From Myxococcales bacterium (GTDB lineage Bacteria > Myxococcota_A > Polyangia > Haliangiales > Haliangiaceae), in NCBI GenBank assembly GCA_016717005.1, contig JADJUF010000046.1:1-64000 (forward strand): 64,000 nucleotides of DNA. Reading direction: 5' to 3'. The notes beneath the pieces were generated by a model that worked only from the letters and a program-made list of their open reading frames with translations, made no database searches and was not told the origin of the DNA. A program made the position numbers and the translations under genes. Below, piece by piece: positions 1 to 12,511 of the stretch (its first letter is position 1; each line of letters opens with the position of its first letter).

Positions 1-290
1 GACCACCAGGTTGTTGCGTAGGTGCTCGAGAAACGCGATTCGTTCCGCGGCCGGCAGTGCCTTGAGTGGGTCGCGTGCATGATGATCGTGAAAACTCGAG
101 AGGTGAATAAACGCACATCCGAACTAGCAAAGGCTGCGGGTCCAGCCGCGCAGTGCGTTGGCGCGTTCGACCATTGCGCGATCGATCACCAGCTGGCGCT
201 TTTGCCGTTGACGACGAGCCTCCACCGTTCGCCGTCGAGTGTTGCGCGGATCGACAGCGACGAGTCGCCCTATCTTTCGTGGTCAAGAGG
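1..290 (-). other. broken coding remnants at left edge
   Basis: No intact gene is visible. On the minus strand there are three protein-like pieces in different frames. One contains LDGERWRLVVNGKSASW and then stops. One ends in RAMVERANALRGW plus a few residues at a TAG at 124-126. One runs off the window edge and contains KALPAAERIAFLEHL. They could be one decayed gene or one gene broken by base-call errors, since neighbouring genes carry many single-base shifts. I cannot assign a family. Confidence 0.3.
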
Positions 291-690
291 AAGATAATCC
301 GTACTTACCGAGTCCAGCTCTTGGCGCAAGAGCCCAACTATCACCGAGTCGGCACGCCCCGCCAAACAGGGTGCATGAGAGCGAATCGGTGTTCAACCGA
401 CCGCGCGCTCGGACTATTCGGCAAATTCGACAGCTCTTGATCTCTGGGATCGGTGACCACCAGTTAGAAGGCCACTGAACCCGTCAGCGTCAAGCTGCAT
501 TTCGACCGCAGAGCGCCCGCGACTCCCTGTCGCCGCTGTCGCCGCTGTCGACACCGTCGATCGACGGCGATTGCGCCGGCCTCACTCGTCGACCTGTCGG
601 TGTTCGTGGCGCCGCCGCTCGGCACCCGGGCGCTCGCTGATGCCGGGCGTACGGCGCTGGCGTGTTGACCCGGCCAGCCCGCCCGACGCG
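291..690. other. intergenic stretch without recognisable gene
   Basis: About 400 bases with lower coding character than the rest of the window. Short open frames on both strands have no recognisable motif or start context. A GTCGCCGCT-type microrepeat lies near 528-552. I see no RNA gene or terminator here. Confidence 0.4.
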
Positions 691-693
691 CGC

Positions 694-699
694 TAGAAT
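694..699 (+). promoter_or_regulatory. -10 hexamer TAGAAT of a leaderless start
   Basis: TAGAAT ends six bases before the ATG at 706, the same geometry as many intact genes in this window. The TTGACC at 665-670 is 23 bp upstream of it, too far for a normal -35. Confidence 0.4.
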
Positions 700-705
700 G
701 CCCCC

Positions 706-938
706 ATGGTCGACCCGAGCAAGCTGCTCACCGAGGCCCTCGACCTCCGGTACGCGACCGCCCCGCATCGCGAGCGCGCTCCTGCGCAGCGTGGATCCCG
801 GAGGAGGACGAGGACGCCGCCGAGACGTGGGTGACCGAGTCGATCGCCGCTCCGCGTCGCTCGCCGACGGCACGGCCCAGACCGTCGATGCCGCCACGGC
901 GCGGCGCAGGTGCGTGAGACCTTGCGAGCGCGCCGAAC
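706..938 (+). pseudogene. addiction module antitoxin (Unstab_antitox-like), frameshifted
   Basis: It begins MVDPSKLLTEALDL. Shifting frame several times then gives RIASALLRSVDP, EEDEDAAETWVTE, VDRRSASLADGTAQTVDAAT and AQVRETL in order. This is the layout of the short addiction-module antitoxins that pair with RelE/ParE toxins: an N-terminal LL.EAL.L helix, then SLLxSxDP, an acidic W-containing stretch and a basic helix with a short tail. At least four single-base shifts in about 230 bases break the frame. The family assignment is from motif recall. Whether it is a true relic or damaged by sequence error cannot be told here. Confidence 0.55.
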
Positions 939-1030
939 TTCCCCGGCTCGAGGTCCGGTACCGCGGAGGCGCGCGCCCGACTGAGGCTCCAAGAATCCGC
1001 CGGATCTCGCCCGCGCGAACAGCGAGTCCC
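936..1030 (+). pseudogene. remnant of RelE/ParE-type toxin start
   Basis: Directly after the antitoxin remains, the frame reads PRLEVRYRGGAR, resembling the first beta strand of RelE/ParE toxins (V.....A..ELEEA). The remainder that would carry the catalytic core is absent, and the minus-strand EAL gene begins soon after. The position right behind an antitoxin is the main support. Confidence is low because only about 12 residues match. Confidence 0.3.
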
Positions 1031-1065
1031 CAGGTCAGCCTCAACGCCGCCCTGCCGCTTCCCGC

Positions 1066-2380
1066 TCACCGCTCGGTGATCGACGGGAACGCTGGGCCGG
1101 GGTGGGCGAAGTAGTAGCCCTGGACGAGGTCGAAGCCGACGTCGGTGAGCAGCTTGACCTCGTCGGCGGTCTCGGCGCCCTGGCGACGGTCGTGATGCCG
1201 GCGCGCCGACACGCGGCGACGAGCGACGCGAGGCCGGGGCGGCGGAGCGCCGCGGTCCGGACCAGCGCCAGGTCGATCTTGGCGATGTCGGGCTGGAGCT
1301 GCGCGAGGCACGCGCGGCCAGAGCGAGCCCCTCGGACAGCCCGTCGACCGCGATCCGGTAGCCGGCCGCGCGCAGCCCGCACGGCGGCCTGGAAGTCGGG
1401 GCCGAGCGCCAGCGACTCCCGCTCGGGCACCTCGAGCACGACCCGCGCCGCGTGCGCGCGTATCGGCTCGGTGGTCGCGCACAGCGCCGCGGCGCGCAGC
1501 CCGCTGGGCGTGGACGTTGACGAAGATGACCTCACGTCGATCCCGGGGTGCAGCGCGAGCGCGTGGGCGATCGCGGTCCGGACGCTGACCCCCGAGCGCG
1601 CCGACCCCGTCCAGCGCCTCGGCGGCGGTCAGCACCTTCGGTGGCGGGTCGACAGCAGCGGGTCGTCGGACCGCAGCAGCGCCTCCGAACCCGAACGTCG
1701 AGTGGTCGTGGCTGCGCACGATCGGCTGGAACGCGACGCCGAGGCTGGCCATCGCGGCGTCGAAGTGTCGGCGGGTCTCCTCGAGGTCAGCCGCCAGGTC
1801 GGGGGTGCCGAGCGCGGCGGTGCAGTGCCAGGCGCGGCCCGCGCCGCGATCCGGAGCGGTCGCGTCGACGCAGGCGACCGCCCATCCCTGACCGGCGCGG
1901 GCGCCGTTGCGATCGTCGGCGCGGGCGCGGCGCGCGCCTCGAAGTTCGGCAGCAGCTGCCCGAGCGCCGTGGTCCGCAGGCGGCGCGGCGGCGCGGTGGC
2001 GCTGGCCGCGACCGCCGCGACCCGCGCGAGGACCAGCTCGGGCTCGACCGGCAGGCTGCAGCACTCGATGACGCCGTCGGCGACCAGCTGGCGCGCGGCC
2101 GCGTCGACGGCGCCGCCGGTGAGGACGATGATCCGCCGCGCCAGGTCCGGACGGTCGCGCTGCAGGTTCGCGACGAACCCGGCGCCGGAACCATCGGGCA
2201 ACGTCAGATCGCACAGGATCGCGACCGGCTCGGGCCCCGCCGCGAGCGCGGCGCGCGCGTCCGCGACGTTTCCACCAGCTCGACCTCGTAGCCGCCGAGC
2301 CGGACCAGGGTGCGGCGGAGCGCGACGCCGATCAGCTGTCCGTCCTCGATCAGCAGCACCGGCCCGCCTGGCGAGGGCAC
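1066..2380 (-). pseudogene. response regulator with EAL domain, multiply frameshifted
   Basis: Pieces in different frames rebuild a receiver-EAL protein of the same design as the intact gene at 7,659. The receiver pieces read VLLIEDGQLIGVALRRTL, then CDLTLPDGSG (phosphoacceptor Asp) and RRIIVLTGG. The EAL pieces are SEALLRSDD (the EAL Glu), VIFVNVHAQ, VVLEVPERE, QPDIAKIDLALV, ETADEVKLLTDVGF and LVQGYYFAHPGPAF. The likely start is the GTG at 2,378-2,380, about 70 bases after the upstream kinase's stop. At least six single-base shifts are needed, near 2,270, 1,640, 1,500, 1,360, 1,310 and 1,180. One removes the Glu of the expected AEG.ET loop. If intact it would hydrolyse cyclic di-GMP; as read it cannot be translated. 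Confidence 0.75.
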
Positions 2381-2447
2381 CGACCCGGGGGCGGCGGTGG
2401 CGCGACCGGGCGCGGCGGCGCCAGCACCGCGCCGGCCTGGGCCTGGC

Positions 2448-4692
<2,245 letters not shown>

Positions 4693-4788
4693 TGGTAGAC
4701 CACATCCCCCGCTTCCATCAATGTTAGCATACCGTGAGACGTACGGCCGGTGCACCTGGTCGTCTGGAAGATCATGGGCCACCGATCG
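4693..4788. promoter_or_regulatory. divergent promoter region between two kinase genes
   Basis: The AT-richest spot nearby is around 4,717-4,732. On the plus strand TAGCAT (4,725-4,730) and on the minus strand TATGCT (4,732-4,727) overlap as possible -10 elements for the two divergent kinase genes. No clear -35 is seen on either side. Confidence 0.3.
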
Positions 4789-5839
4789 ATGTCCGAGGAG
4801 CACGCGCGGATCTTGGCGGTGGGCGACGATCCGGTCGCCGCCGCGCCGGTGCTCGCGGCCCTCGCGGGCCACGCCGTCGTCACGGCCGAGGACGCCGCCG
4901 CGGCCGGCGCGCGGATCGAGGACGGCGGGATCGAGCTGGTGGTGCTGACCGGCCCCGCCGCCAGCGGCGCGCCGTGCCGCGAGCTCAAGCGCCAGCACGG
5001 CGACGGGTTCTTGCCGGTGCTGATCGTGACCGCGGCCGACGCCGACGCCCGCGACCGCGCGTTCGCGCTCGGCGCGGACGATGTCGTCACGGCGCCGCCC
5101 GACGTGCGCGAGCTGCGCCGCCGGGTCGAGGCGCTGGTGCGTCGGCAGCGGCAGGAGGCCCAGCTCCGGGCCCAGCTCGGCGAGGCCCGGCAGCTGCGCC
5201 AGGTGCAGGACGAGCTCGCGCGCCGCCTCGTCCACGATCTGCGCGGACCGGTGGCGGGGCTCGATGGGTTCTTGCGGTTGCTCCAGCGCGACCCTGAGGA
5301 CGCCGAGGCCTTCGCGATGATCGACCAGGCGTTACGGGCGACCCACGACCTGGGGAACCAGGTCGAGGACCTGGTCAGGATCCGCCAGCTCGAGGACGGC
5401 GCGCTCACGCCGACCCGGGGACCGGTCGCCCTGCGCGCGCTGGTCGACGACGCGCTCGCGGCGCTGGCGAACGAGGCCGCACACCGGCACGTGACCCTGG
5501 CCGTGGTCGGGGACGACCTCGAGCTCAGCGCCGACCCGCTGCTGCTCGGCCGCGCGCTCGAGCGCGCGATCGCGCGGACCGTCCGCGCCGCGCCGCGCCG
5601 CAGCGAGGTGACCGTGACCATCGGGCGCGACGCGGCGGCGGCGGTGATCCAGATCGCCGATCGCGGCGACGCCATCGCCGCTGATCAGCTCGCGGCGCTG
5701 GTCGAGCCCCACGCCGGCGGTGGCCGGTTCGGGCTGTACCTGCCCGCGCTGGTGGTCCGGCTGCACGGCGGCGCGATCGCCGCCGCTGCGCGCCGACGGC
5801 GGCACGACCATCACGCTGACCCTGCCCGTGAGCGTCTGA
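4789..5839 (+). CDS. receiver-histidine kinase with degenerate key residues
   Basis: The start is taken as the ATG at 4,789 (MSEEHARILAVGDD); an in-frame GTG at 4,750 is an alternative. Residues 1-115 have the receiver fold, but the phosphoacceptor position reads VVLTGPAA instead of a strand ending in Asp, and the conserved Lys position reads VVTAPPD. A coiled linker leads to H-box RRLVHDLRGPVAGLDG. The N-box position reads RALERAIARTV with no Asn, while DRGDAI and GGRFGLYLPALVVRLHGG resemble the G boxes. One extra base near 5,785 hides the true C-terminus (ITLTLPVSV, TGA 5,837-5,839). The TGA is one base from the next gene's ATG, suggesting co-transcription. It may be a non-phosphorylated scaffold or a weak kinase. 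Confidence 0.75.
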
Positions 5840-5840
5840 C

Positions 5841-6191
5841 ATGGACCGACCACGCACCCTGCTGATCGTGGACGACGAGGCGTCGATCACCCGGGCCCTG
5901 GCCCGCGTGCTCGCGGCACCCGGGCGCCGGGTCCTGACCGCGCAGGCACCTGGCGAGGCGCTCGCGATCGTGGAGCGCGAGCCGATCGACGTGGTGATCA
6001 GCGACAAGGACATGCCGGAGATGACCGGGCTGGCCCTGCTGGCGGCGATCCGCGCCCGCCAGCCCCTCGCGATCCGGATGATGCTCACCGGCCGCGCGAC
6101 CCTCGACTCGGCGCTGGCCGCGATCAACGACCAGGGCGTGTTCCGGTACCTGACCAAGCCCTGGGACGAGGTCGAGCCCGCGCGGCCGTGA
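5841..6191 (+). CDS. response regulator receiver (N-terminal part of a longer protein)
   Basis: A complete receiver: LLIVDDEAS acidic pair, VVISDKDMP with the phosphoacceptor Asp, MMLTGRAT and FRYLTKPWDE with the conserved Lys. The YLTKPWD ending is typical of RpfG/HupR-like receivers that continue into a helix. The frame stops at 6,191, but one added base near 6,180 would read ELRAAVTAALERLDAH and join the next open frame without a break. I read 5,841-7,650 as one receiver-linker-Ser/Thr kinase gene broken by two single-base shifts. It lies one base after the kinase at 4,789, its probable partner, though that kinase is degenerate. Confidence 0.75.
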   Translation: MDRPRTLLIVDDEASITRALARVLAAPGRRVLTAQAPGEALAIVEREPIDVVISDKDMPEMTGLALLAAIRARQPLAIRMMLTGRATLDSALAAINDQGVFRYLTKPWDEVEPARP

Positions 6192-7650
6192 CCGCGGCGC
6201 TGGAGCGACTCGACGCCCACCGCGCGGAGCTGGAGGCGCGCGCGATCGCGGCGCGCCGCGACGCGGCGATGGCCGACCTGGCCGCGATCGATCCGCGCCT
6301 GCTCGAGGTCGCGCCCGATCGGCACCCGCTGACGCGGTCGCCGCTCAGCGTCGGGATCGAGGCGGCGGTCGATCGGATCCGGGTCGACGGCCCCGCGGCG
6401 CGCGACGCCGACGCCGAGCTCGCGCCCCTGCTCGCCGCGTGCGATCCGAGCGCGCTGGCCGACGCCCTGGTGCGCATCCCGGTCCACGCCCCGACCCTGG
6501 GGCTGTTGCTGGCGCCGACCGAGCACGGCATCCGCGCGTCGCTCGAGGTCGGCGCGTACGTGCGCCCGCTCTGCACGTTGCCGGCGACGCTGGGCCGCGC
6601 GGTCAGCGGCCGCCTGGCGGTGCTGGCCCGGGTCGACCTGGGCCGGGACGGCGAGCAGTACGGCCTGGTCCACCTCAGCGCCGACGACGTCGACGCGGAC
6701 GTGATGCTCGCGTACGACCTGAGCGCGCGCACGGCGCCCGGCTCGAGCTCCGGCGCCTGGCCAGCGGTCCCGACGACGGCCCGGCGGAGCGGCGCGACGA
6801 TCTGGGCGGGCGCTACCGCCTCCTCGACGAGCTCGGCGACGGCGCCACGGCGATCGTCTACCGCGCGCTGCACCTCGCGCTCGATCGCGAGGTCGCGCTC
6901 AAGCTGCTGCGGCCGACCGAGGCCCGCGATCCGCGCGCCGTGGCGCGGTTCCTGCGCGAGGCCCGGGTCGCGTCGCGGTTCCGCCACGCCAACGTCATCG
7001 AGATCCTCGACTACGGCCAGCTGCCCGACGGACGCCCGTTCCTGGCGATGGAGCTGTCGCCGTGGCCGACCCTCGACCGGCGGCTCGCCGACGGACCGCT
7101 GCCGATCGACGACGCGGTCGAGATCACGCGCCAGCTCGCCGCGGGCCTGGGCGCCGCCCACGCGGCCGGCGTCGTGCACCGCGATCTGAAGCCCTCGAAC
7201 GTGTTCGTGAGCGACGCCCTGCAGGTCAAGATCGGCGACTTCGGCGCCGCCAAGCTGGTGGGCAGCCCCGGGCTGACCCAGGAGGGCTGGACGGTCGGCA
7301 CGCCGCTGTACATGGCGCCGGAGCAGATCGTCGACGGTCCCAGCGACCACCGGCTCGATCTGTACGCGCTGGGCTGTATCCTGTTCGAGATGCTCACCGG
7401 CCACCCGCCGTACCAGGCCCCCACGGTCCGCGAGCTCCTGACCCGCCACCTCTCGGCGCCGCTGCCGGCGCTGACCGACGACGCGCCGCCGGCGCTGGCC
7501 GCGGTCGTGCGCAAGGCGCTGGCCAAGGCGCCCGACGATCGCCACCAGAGCGCCGCCGAGCTCGCCGCCGGCCTCGCCGCGGCGCTGCGCACGCGCGGCG
7601 GCGGTGGCTGGCGCCGGTGGCTCCCCCGCAAGCCGACCAACGGCGAGTGA
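6188..7650 (+). CDS. linker domain plus Ser/Thr protein kinase, frameshift near 6,750
   Basis: From 6,188 to about 6,750 lies an unrecognised domain of about 190 residues (DGEQYGLVHLSADDVDADV near its end). A shift near 6,750 moves to the frame of a Hanks-type kinase: YRLLDELGDGATAIVYRA (Gly loop), VALKLL (catalytic Lys), VVHRDLKPSNV (catalytic loop), IGDFGAAK (DFG), GTPLYMAPEQIVDG (activation segment, APE) and YALGCILFEMLTGHPPY. All catalytic residues are present. It ends GGWRRWLPRKPTNGE and has no membrane segment, so it is probably cytosolic. Fusion of a receiver to a Ser/Thr kinase would couple His-Asp and Ser/Thr phosphorylation in one chain. Confidence 0.75.
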
Positions 7651-7658
7651 TCACAGCC

Positions 7659-8861
7659 ATGCCAAAGACCAGAGGCGCCAACCATCGCAAGAACCTCGGC
7701 CGGGTCCTCGTCGCCGATGACGATCCGGTGCTGTGCGCGCTGTGCCAGGCCACGTTGTGGGCCGAGGGGTGGGAGGTCCTGGTCGCCGCCGACGGCGACG
7801 AGGCCGCCGAGATCTTCGACCGGTCCCACGAGACGCTCGACTGCGTCGTGTCGGACGTCAACATGCCCGGCTTCAGCGGGCTCGAGCTGCTCGACCGCAT
7901 CCGCGCGCGCGACGAGGACATCCCGGTCGTGCTCGTCACCGGCGACCCCTCGCTGTACACCGCGATGGTGGCGCTCAACCACGGCGCGGTCTCGTACCTG
8001 ACCAAGCCGTTCGATCCCGACGCGCTGGCCGAGGCGGTGGCCCGGGCCGCCCGGCGCCACGGGATGGCCCGCATGCAGCGCAAGGCGGTGGCCCTGCTCG
8101 GCGAGCTCGGCAGCCCGGCGGGCGTCGAGGACCGCGCCGATCTGGAGGCGCGCTTCGGCAACGCGATCACCCGCCTGTGGATGGCGTTCCAGCCGATCGT
8201 CGAGGTGGGCGGCGGCCGCGTCGTCGCCTACGAGGCCCTGCTGCGCACCGAGGAGGCGTCGCTGCGCCGCCCCGATGTGTTCCTCGGCGTCGCCGAGCGC
8301 CTCGGCCGGATCCAGGAGGTCGGCCGCCTGGTGCGGGCGTCGGTCGCGCGCGCGGCCGCCGACGCGCCGGCGGGCGCCGAGCTGTTCGTCAACCTGCACG
8401 GCCTCGAGCTCAACGACGAGGAGCTCTACTCGCCGTCGTCGCCGCTGACGCAGATCGCCGACCGGGTCATCCTCGAGATCACCGAGCGGGTCGCGCTCGA
8501 TCGCGTCGCCGACGTCACGACCCGCGTGGCGATGCTCCGTCGCCTCGGCTTCCGGATCGCCGTCGACGACCTCGGCGCCGGCTACGCCGGGCTGGCCTCG
8601 CTCGCGGCGCTCGAGCCCGACGTCGTCAAGCTCGACATCTCGCTGGTCCGCGGCATCGACGCGCACCCCACCAAGCGCAGGGTCGTCGGCGCGATGGCGA
8701 CGATGTGCCGCGAGCTCGGCAGCCGCGTCGTCGCCGAGGGCGTCGAGACCGAGGCCGAGCGCGCCACGATCGCCGACCTCGGCGTCCCGCTCCTCCAGGG
8801 CTACCTGTTCGCGCGCCCGGGGCCGGGGTTCCCGGCCATCGCCGTGCGCGGGCCGGGCTGA
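7659..8861 (+). CDS. response regulator with EAL phosphodiesterase domain
   Basis: A 400-residue protein starting MPKTRGANHRKNLGRV, eight bases after the upstream kinase stop. Receiver: VLVADDDPVL, VVSDVNMPG (Asp), VLVTGD and YLTKPFDPD (Lys). EAL domain from about residue 165: VAYEALLRTEE, LFVNLHGLEL, VILEITERV, IAVDDLGAGYAG, PDVVKLDISLV, RVVAEGVETEAE and LLQGYLFARPGPG. The metal- and substrate-binding residues (Glu of EAL, Asn, Glu of ITER, the DD pair, Lys, Glu of EGVE, Gln) are all visible, so active cyclic di-GMP hydrolysis controlled by phosphorylation is likely. It is an intact paralogue of the broken gene at 1,066-2,380. Confidence 0.9.
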   Translation: MPKTRGANHRKNLGRVLVADDDPVLCALCQATLWAEGWEVLVAADGDEAAEIFDRSHETLDCVVSDVNMPGFSGLELLDRIRARDEDIPVVLVTGDPSLYTAMVALNHGAVSYLTKPFDPDALAEAVARAARRHGMARMQRKAVALLGELGSPAGVEDRADLEARFGNAITRLWMAFQPIVEVGGGRVVAYEALLRTEEASLRRPDVFLGVAERLGRIQEVGRLVRASVARAAADAPAGAELFVNLHGLELNDEELYSPSSPLTQIADRVILEITERVALDRVADVTTRVAMLRRLGFRIAVDDLGAGYAGLASLAALEPDVVKLDISLVRGIDAHPTKRRVVGAMATMCRELGSRVVAEGVETEAERATIADLGVPLLQGYLFARPGPGFPAIAVRGPG

Positions 8862-8917
8862 CCGCGCGGGCGGCCTCGGTGGCGCACGTGCCCGCGTCGC
8901 GCCGCGGCCGCCGCGCG

Positions 8918-9589
8918 TCAGTCGTCGCGGTCGGGCGCACCGCAGCGACCGGCCGCGGGCCCCGACGGCGCCTCCAGGCGCGCGCGCCACACGACGTTGT
9001 CGGAGCGGACGCCGGCCGGGCCGCGCAGCTCACGCGCGGCCGCGGGCAGCGGCCCGCGCCAGACCTCGGCGCCATCGATCGTGACCGCGAGCGTGTCGCC
9101 GTCGATGGCCGCGGCCAGGACCCCGGCGGCGCCCGGCGTCAGCGCCGGCGCGGGCACGCGGGCGACCTCGTCGTAGCCGCGCACGCCGCACGCGCGGTGG
9201 ACGTGCTGGCCGGGGTTGCGCTTGACCGAGACCACCAGCTCGGCGGTCGGCGCCACCCGCCACATCACGTAGATCAGGTTGCAGCCGTCCTCGGCGCGCA
9301 GCTTGAGCCCGAGCTGCTGGCGGATCGAGCCCGAGGCCAGGGCCGCGGTGCGCGCGGTCGGGCCGCGGTAGGTGAACGCGAGCGTGGCGCGATCGCCGAC
9401 GGTCGCGGGCGCGACCGCGCGGAAGGTCGGGTCGGCGATCTCCGCGGCGCCGTCGATCAGCTCGGCCTGGCCGCGGGTGACGCACCACGCGCCCGGTCCG
9501 GCCGCGGGCGCCCGCGCGCCCTGCCCCGCCGGCTCGGCGTTGCCGCGACCGCACGCGGCGATGAGCCCGAGCAGCGCCAGGGCTCTCAT
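8918..9589 (-). CDS. putative lipoprotein of unknown function
   Basis: A 223-residue protein starting MRALALLGLIAACGRG, a short lipoprotein signal with Cys-13 as the probable lipidated residue. The rest resembles a secreted beta-rich domain: GDRATLAFTYRGPTA, CNLIYVMWRV and AAIDGDTLAVTIDGAEVWRG, similar in texture to LamG-like folds, but I cannot name a family. Its ATG overlaps the TGA of the TolC-like gene in an ATGA junction, so it is the third gene of an operon with the HlyD-like and TolC-like genes. It may be an outer-membrane accessory of that export system. Confidence 0.75.
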   Translation of the reverse strand: MRALALLGLIAACGRGNAEPAGQGARAPAAGPGAWCVTRGQAELIDGAAEIADPTFRAVAPATVGDRATLAFTYRGPTARTAALASGSIRQQLGLKLRAEDGCNLIYVMWRVAPTAELVVSVKRNPGQHVHRACGVRGYDEVARVPAPALTPGAAGVLAAAIDGDTLAVTIDGAEVWRGPLPAAARELRGPAGVRSDNVVWRARLEAPSGPAAGRCGAPDRDD

Positions 9590-10619
9590 GGCGCCGCCGA
9601 CCCGAGGATCGATCGCAGCGCGGCGACGTGCGCGACCAGGTACGCGTGCTCGGCGCGGACCCGGACCAGATCGAACCAGACGGTCTGGGCGACGCGCCGG
9701 CCGGCGTCGCCGCCGACGCCGCGGACCTGCTGGTACTGGCGCTCGAGCTCGTCGACCAGCGCGGCGCTGTCGGTCGCGCGGGCGGCCTCGGCCGTCAGCT
9801 CGGCCGCGAGGCGGGCGCGGTTGCCGGCGCCGCCGGGGGCGCGCTCGGTCAGGCGTCGACGCCCGGCCGCGGCGTCGCGGTTAGCGACCAGCTGCCAGAC
9901 CACGCCGACGTTGACCGACGCCGACACCACCGCGAAGTACGGGCTGTCGTCGGCGCGCCCGGCCAGCGAGTCGTAGCCGGCGCGGACGGTCAGATCGAAG
10001 GCGCGCGCGACCCGCAGCGCGGCCTCGCGGCGCTCGACGTCGGCGTCGGCGCGCTGGTAGCGGGCCAGCGCGCCGGGCAGCGGCCCGGCGTCGGCGCTCG
10101 GCAGGCGCGCGCGCTCGGCGGCGGTCGCGTCGGCGAGGGCCCGCAGGTCCGCGACCCGCAGCCGCAACGCGGTCAGCTCCGGGCTCGTGGCCCGGCGCGC
10201 GGCGACGTCCTCGACCGCGCGCGCGACCAGCGCGTCGGTCTCAGCGAGCGCGGCCGTCAACACCTCGGCCCGGGCCGCGAGCGCCTGAGCGCGGGCGGCG
10301 TCGCCCAACGCCTGCCCGGCGGCGTGGCGGCGACAGTCGGCGTCGGCGCGCGCCCGCGTGAGCAGCCCCTCGACCGCGCCGCTGACCCGGTAGGCCACGC
10401 CGACGGTCGTGCGGGTGGCGTTGGCGGTCGGATCGGGCGCGGCGGTGGTCGCCGGCGCCTCGACGTAGCCGTACGAGCCGAACACCGACGGCGCCAGCCC
10501 CAGCGCCGCGTCCGCCGCGGCGACCGCGCGCGCGTGCTGGCAATACCCGTCGTCGTCGGCGCGGGCCGCGTCGGCCGCGAGCCCCAGCGCCAGCGCGCCC
10601 GCCAGCGCGATCCGGACGA

Positions 10620-10623
<4 letters not shown>
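9586..10623 (-). CDS. TolC-like periplasmic/outer-membrane protein
   Basis: A 345-residue protein. The start is the GTG at 10,621-10,623, overlapping the upstream stop (GTGA). Signal peptide VRIALAGALALGLAADAARA. The mature part is almost entirely Ala/Arg/Leu helix with two halves of similar design and a stretch DLTVRAGYDSLAGRADD and FAVVSASVNVGVVWQLV, which resembles the beta-barrel strands of TolC-family proteins. It is shorter than typical TolC (about 430 or more residues). Its place right after an HlyD-like gene supports an export-channel role. The alternative is a purely coiled-coil periplasmic protein. Confidence 0.6.
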
Positions 10624-12254
<1,631 letters not shown>

Positions 12255-12511
12255 AGGGTGCCGCGCGCAGCGGCGACGCGACGAATTGCAAGAAGGTCGC
12301 CACGCGCCGCGCGGCGATCGCGCGCGCTAACCACGCGTGCGCACCAGCGCAACGTTCGTGCGATGTGCGGACGTGTGTGGGCATCGGCCCCGCTGCTGGG
12401 AAGCCGCGACCCCGATCGCCCGCGCGCCGATCGCGCGGACCACGCGACACCACACGCGCACGCGCGCGGCACCGGACTTGCTGTAGCGACCGACGCGCGC
12501 TGGCGCGACCG
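12255..12511. promoter_or_regulatory. divergent intergenic region of the polysaccharide locus
   Basis: 257 bases between two divergent operons, which must hold both promoters. A TAGCGA at 12,484-12,489 is a possible -10 for the glycosyltransferase gene, 22 bases before its ATG. No convincing -35 or inverted repeat was found. Confidence 0.35.

Noticed and set aside
1..120. Left-edge minus-strand frame as a transposase end
   Set aside because: Only about 30 residues are visible and no catalytic motif or terminal repeat could be found.
665..670. TTGACC as -35 for the antitoxin remnant
   Set aside because: Spacing to TAGAAT is 23 bp, outside the usual 16-18 bp.
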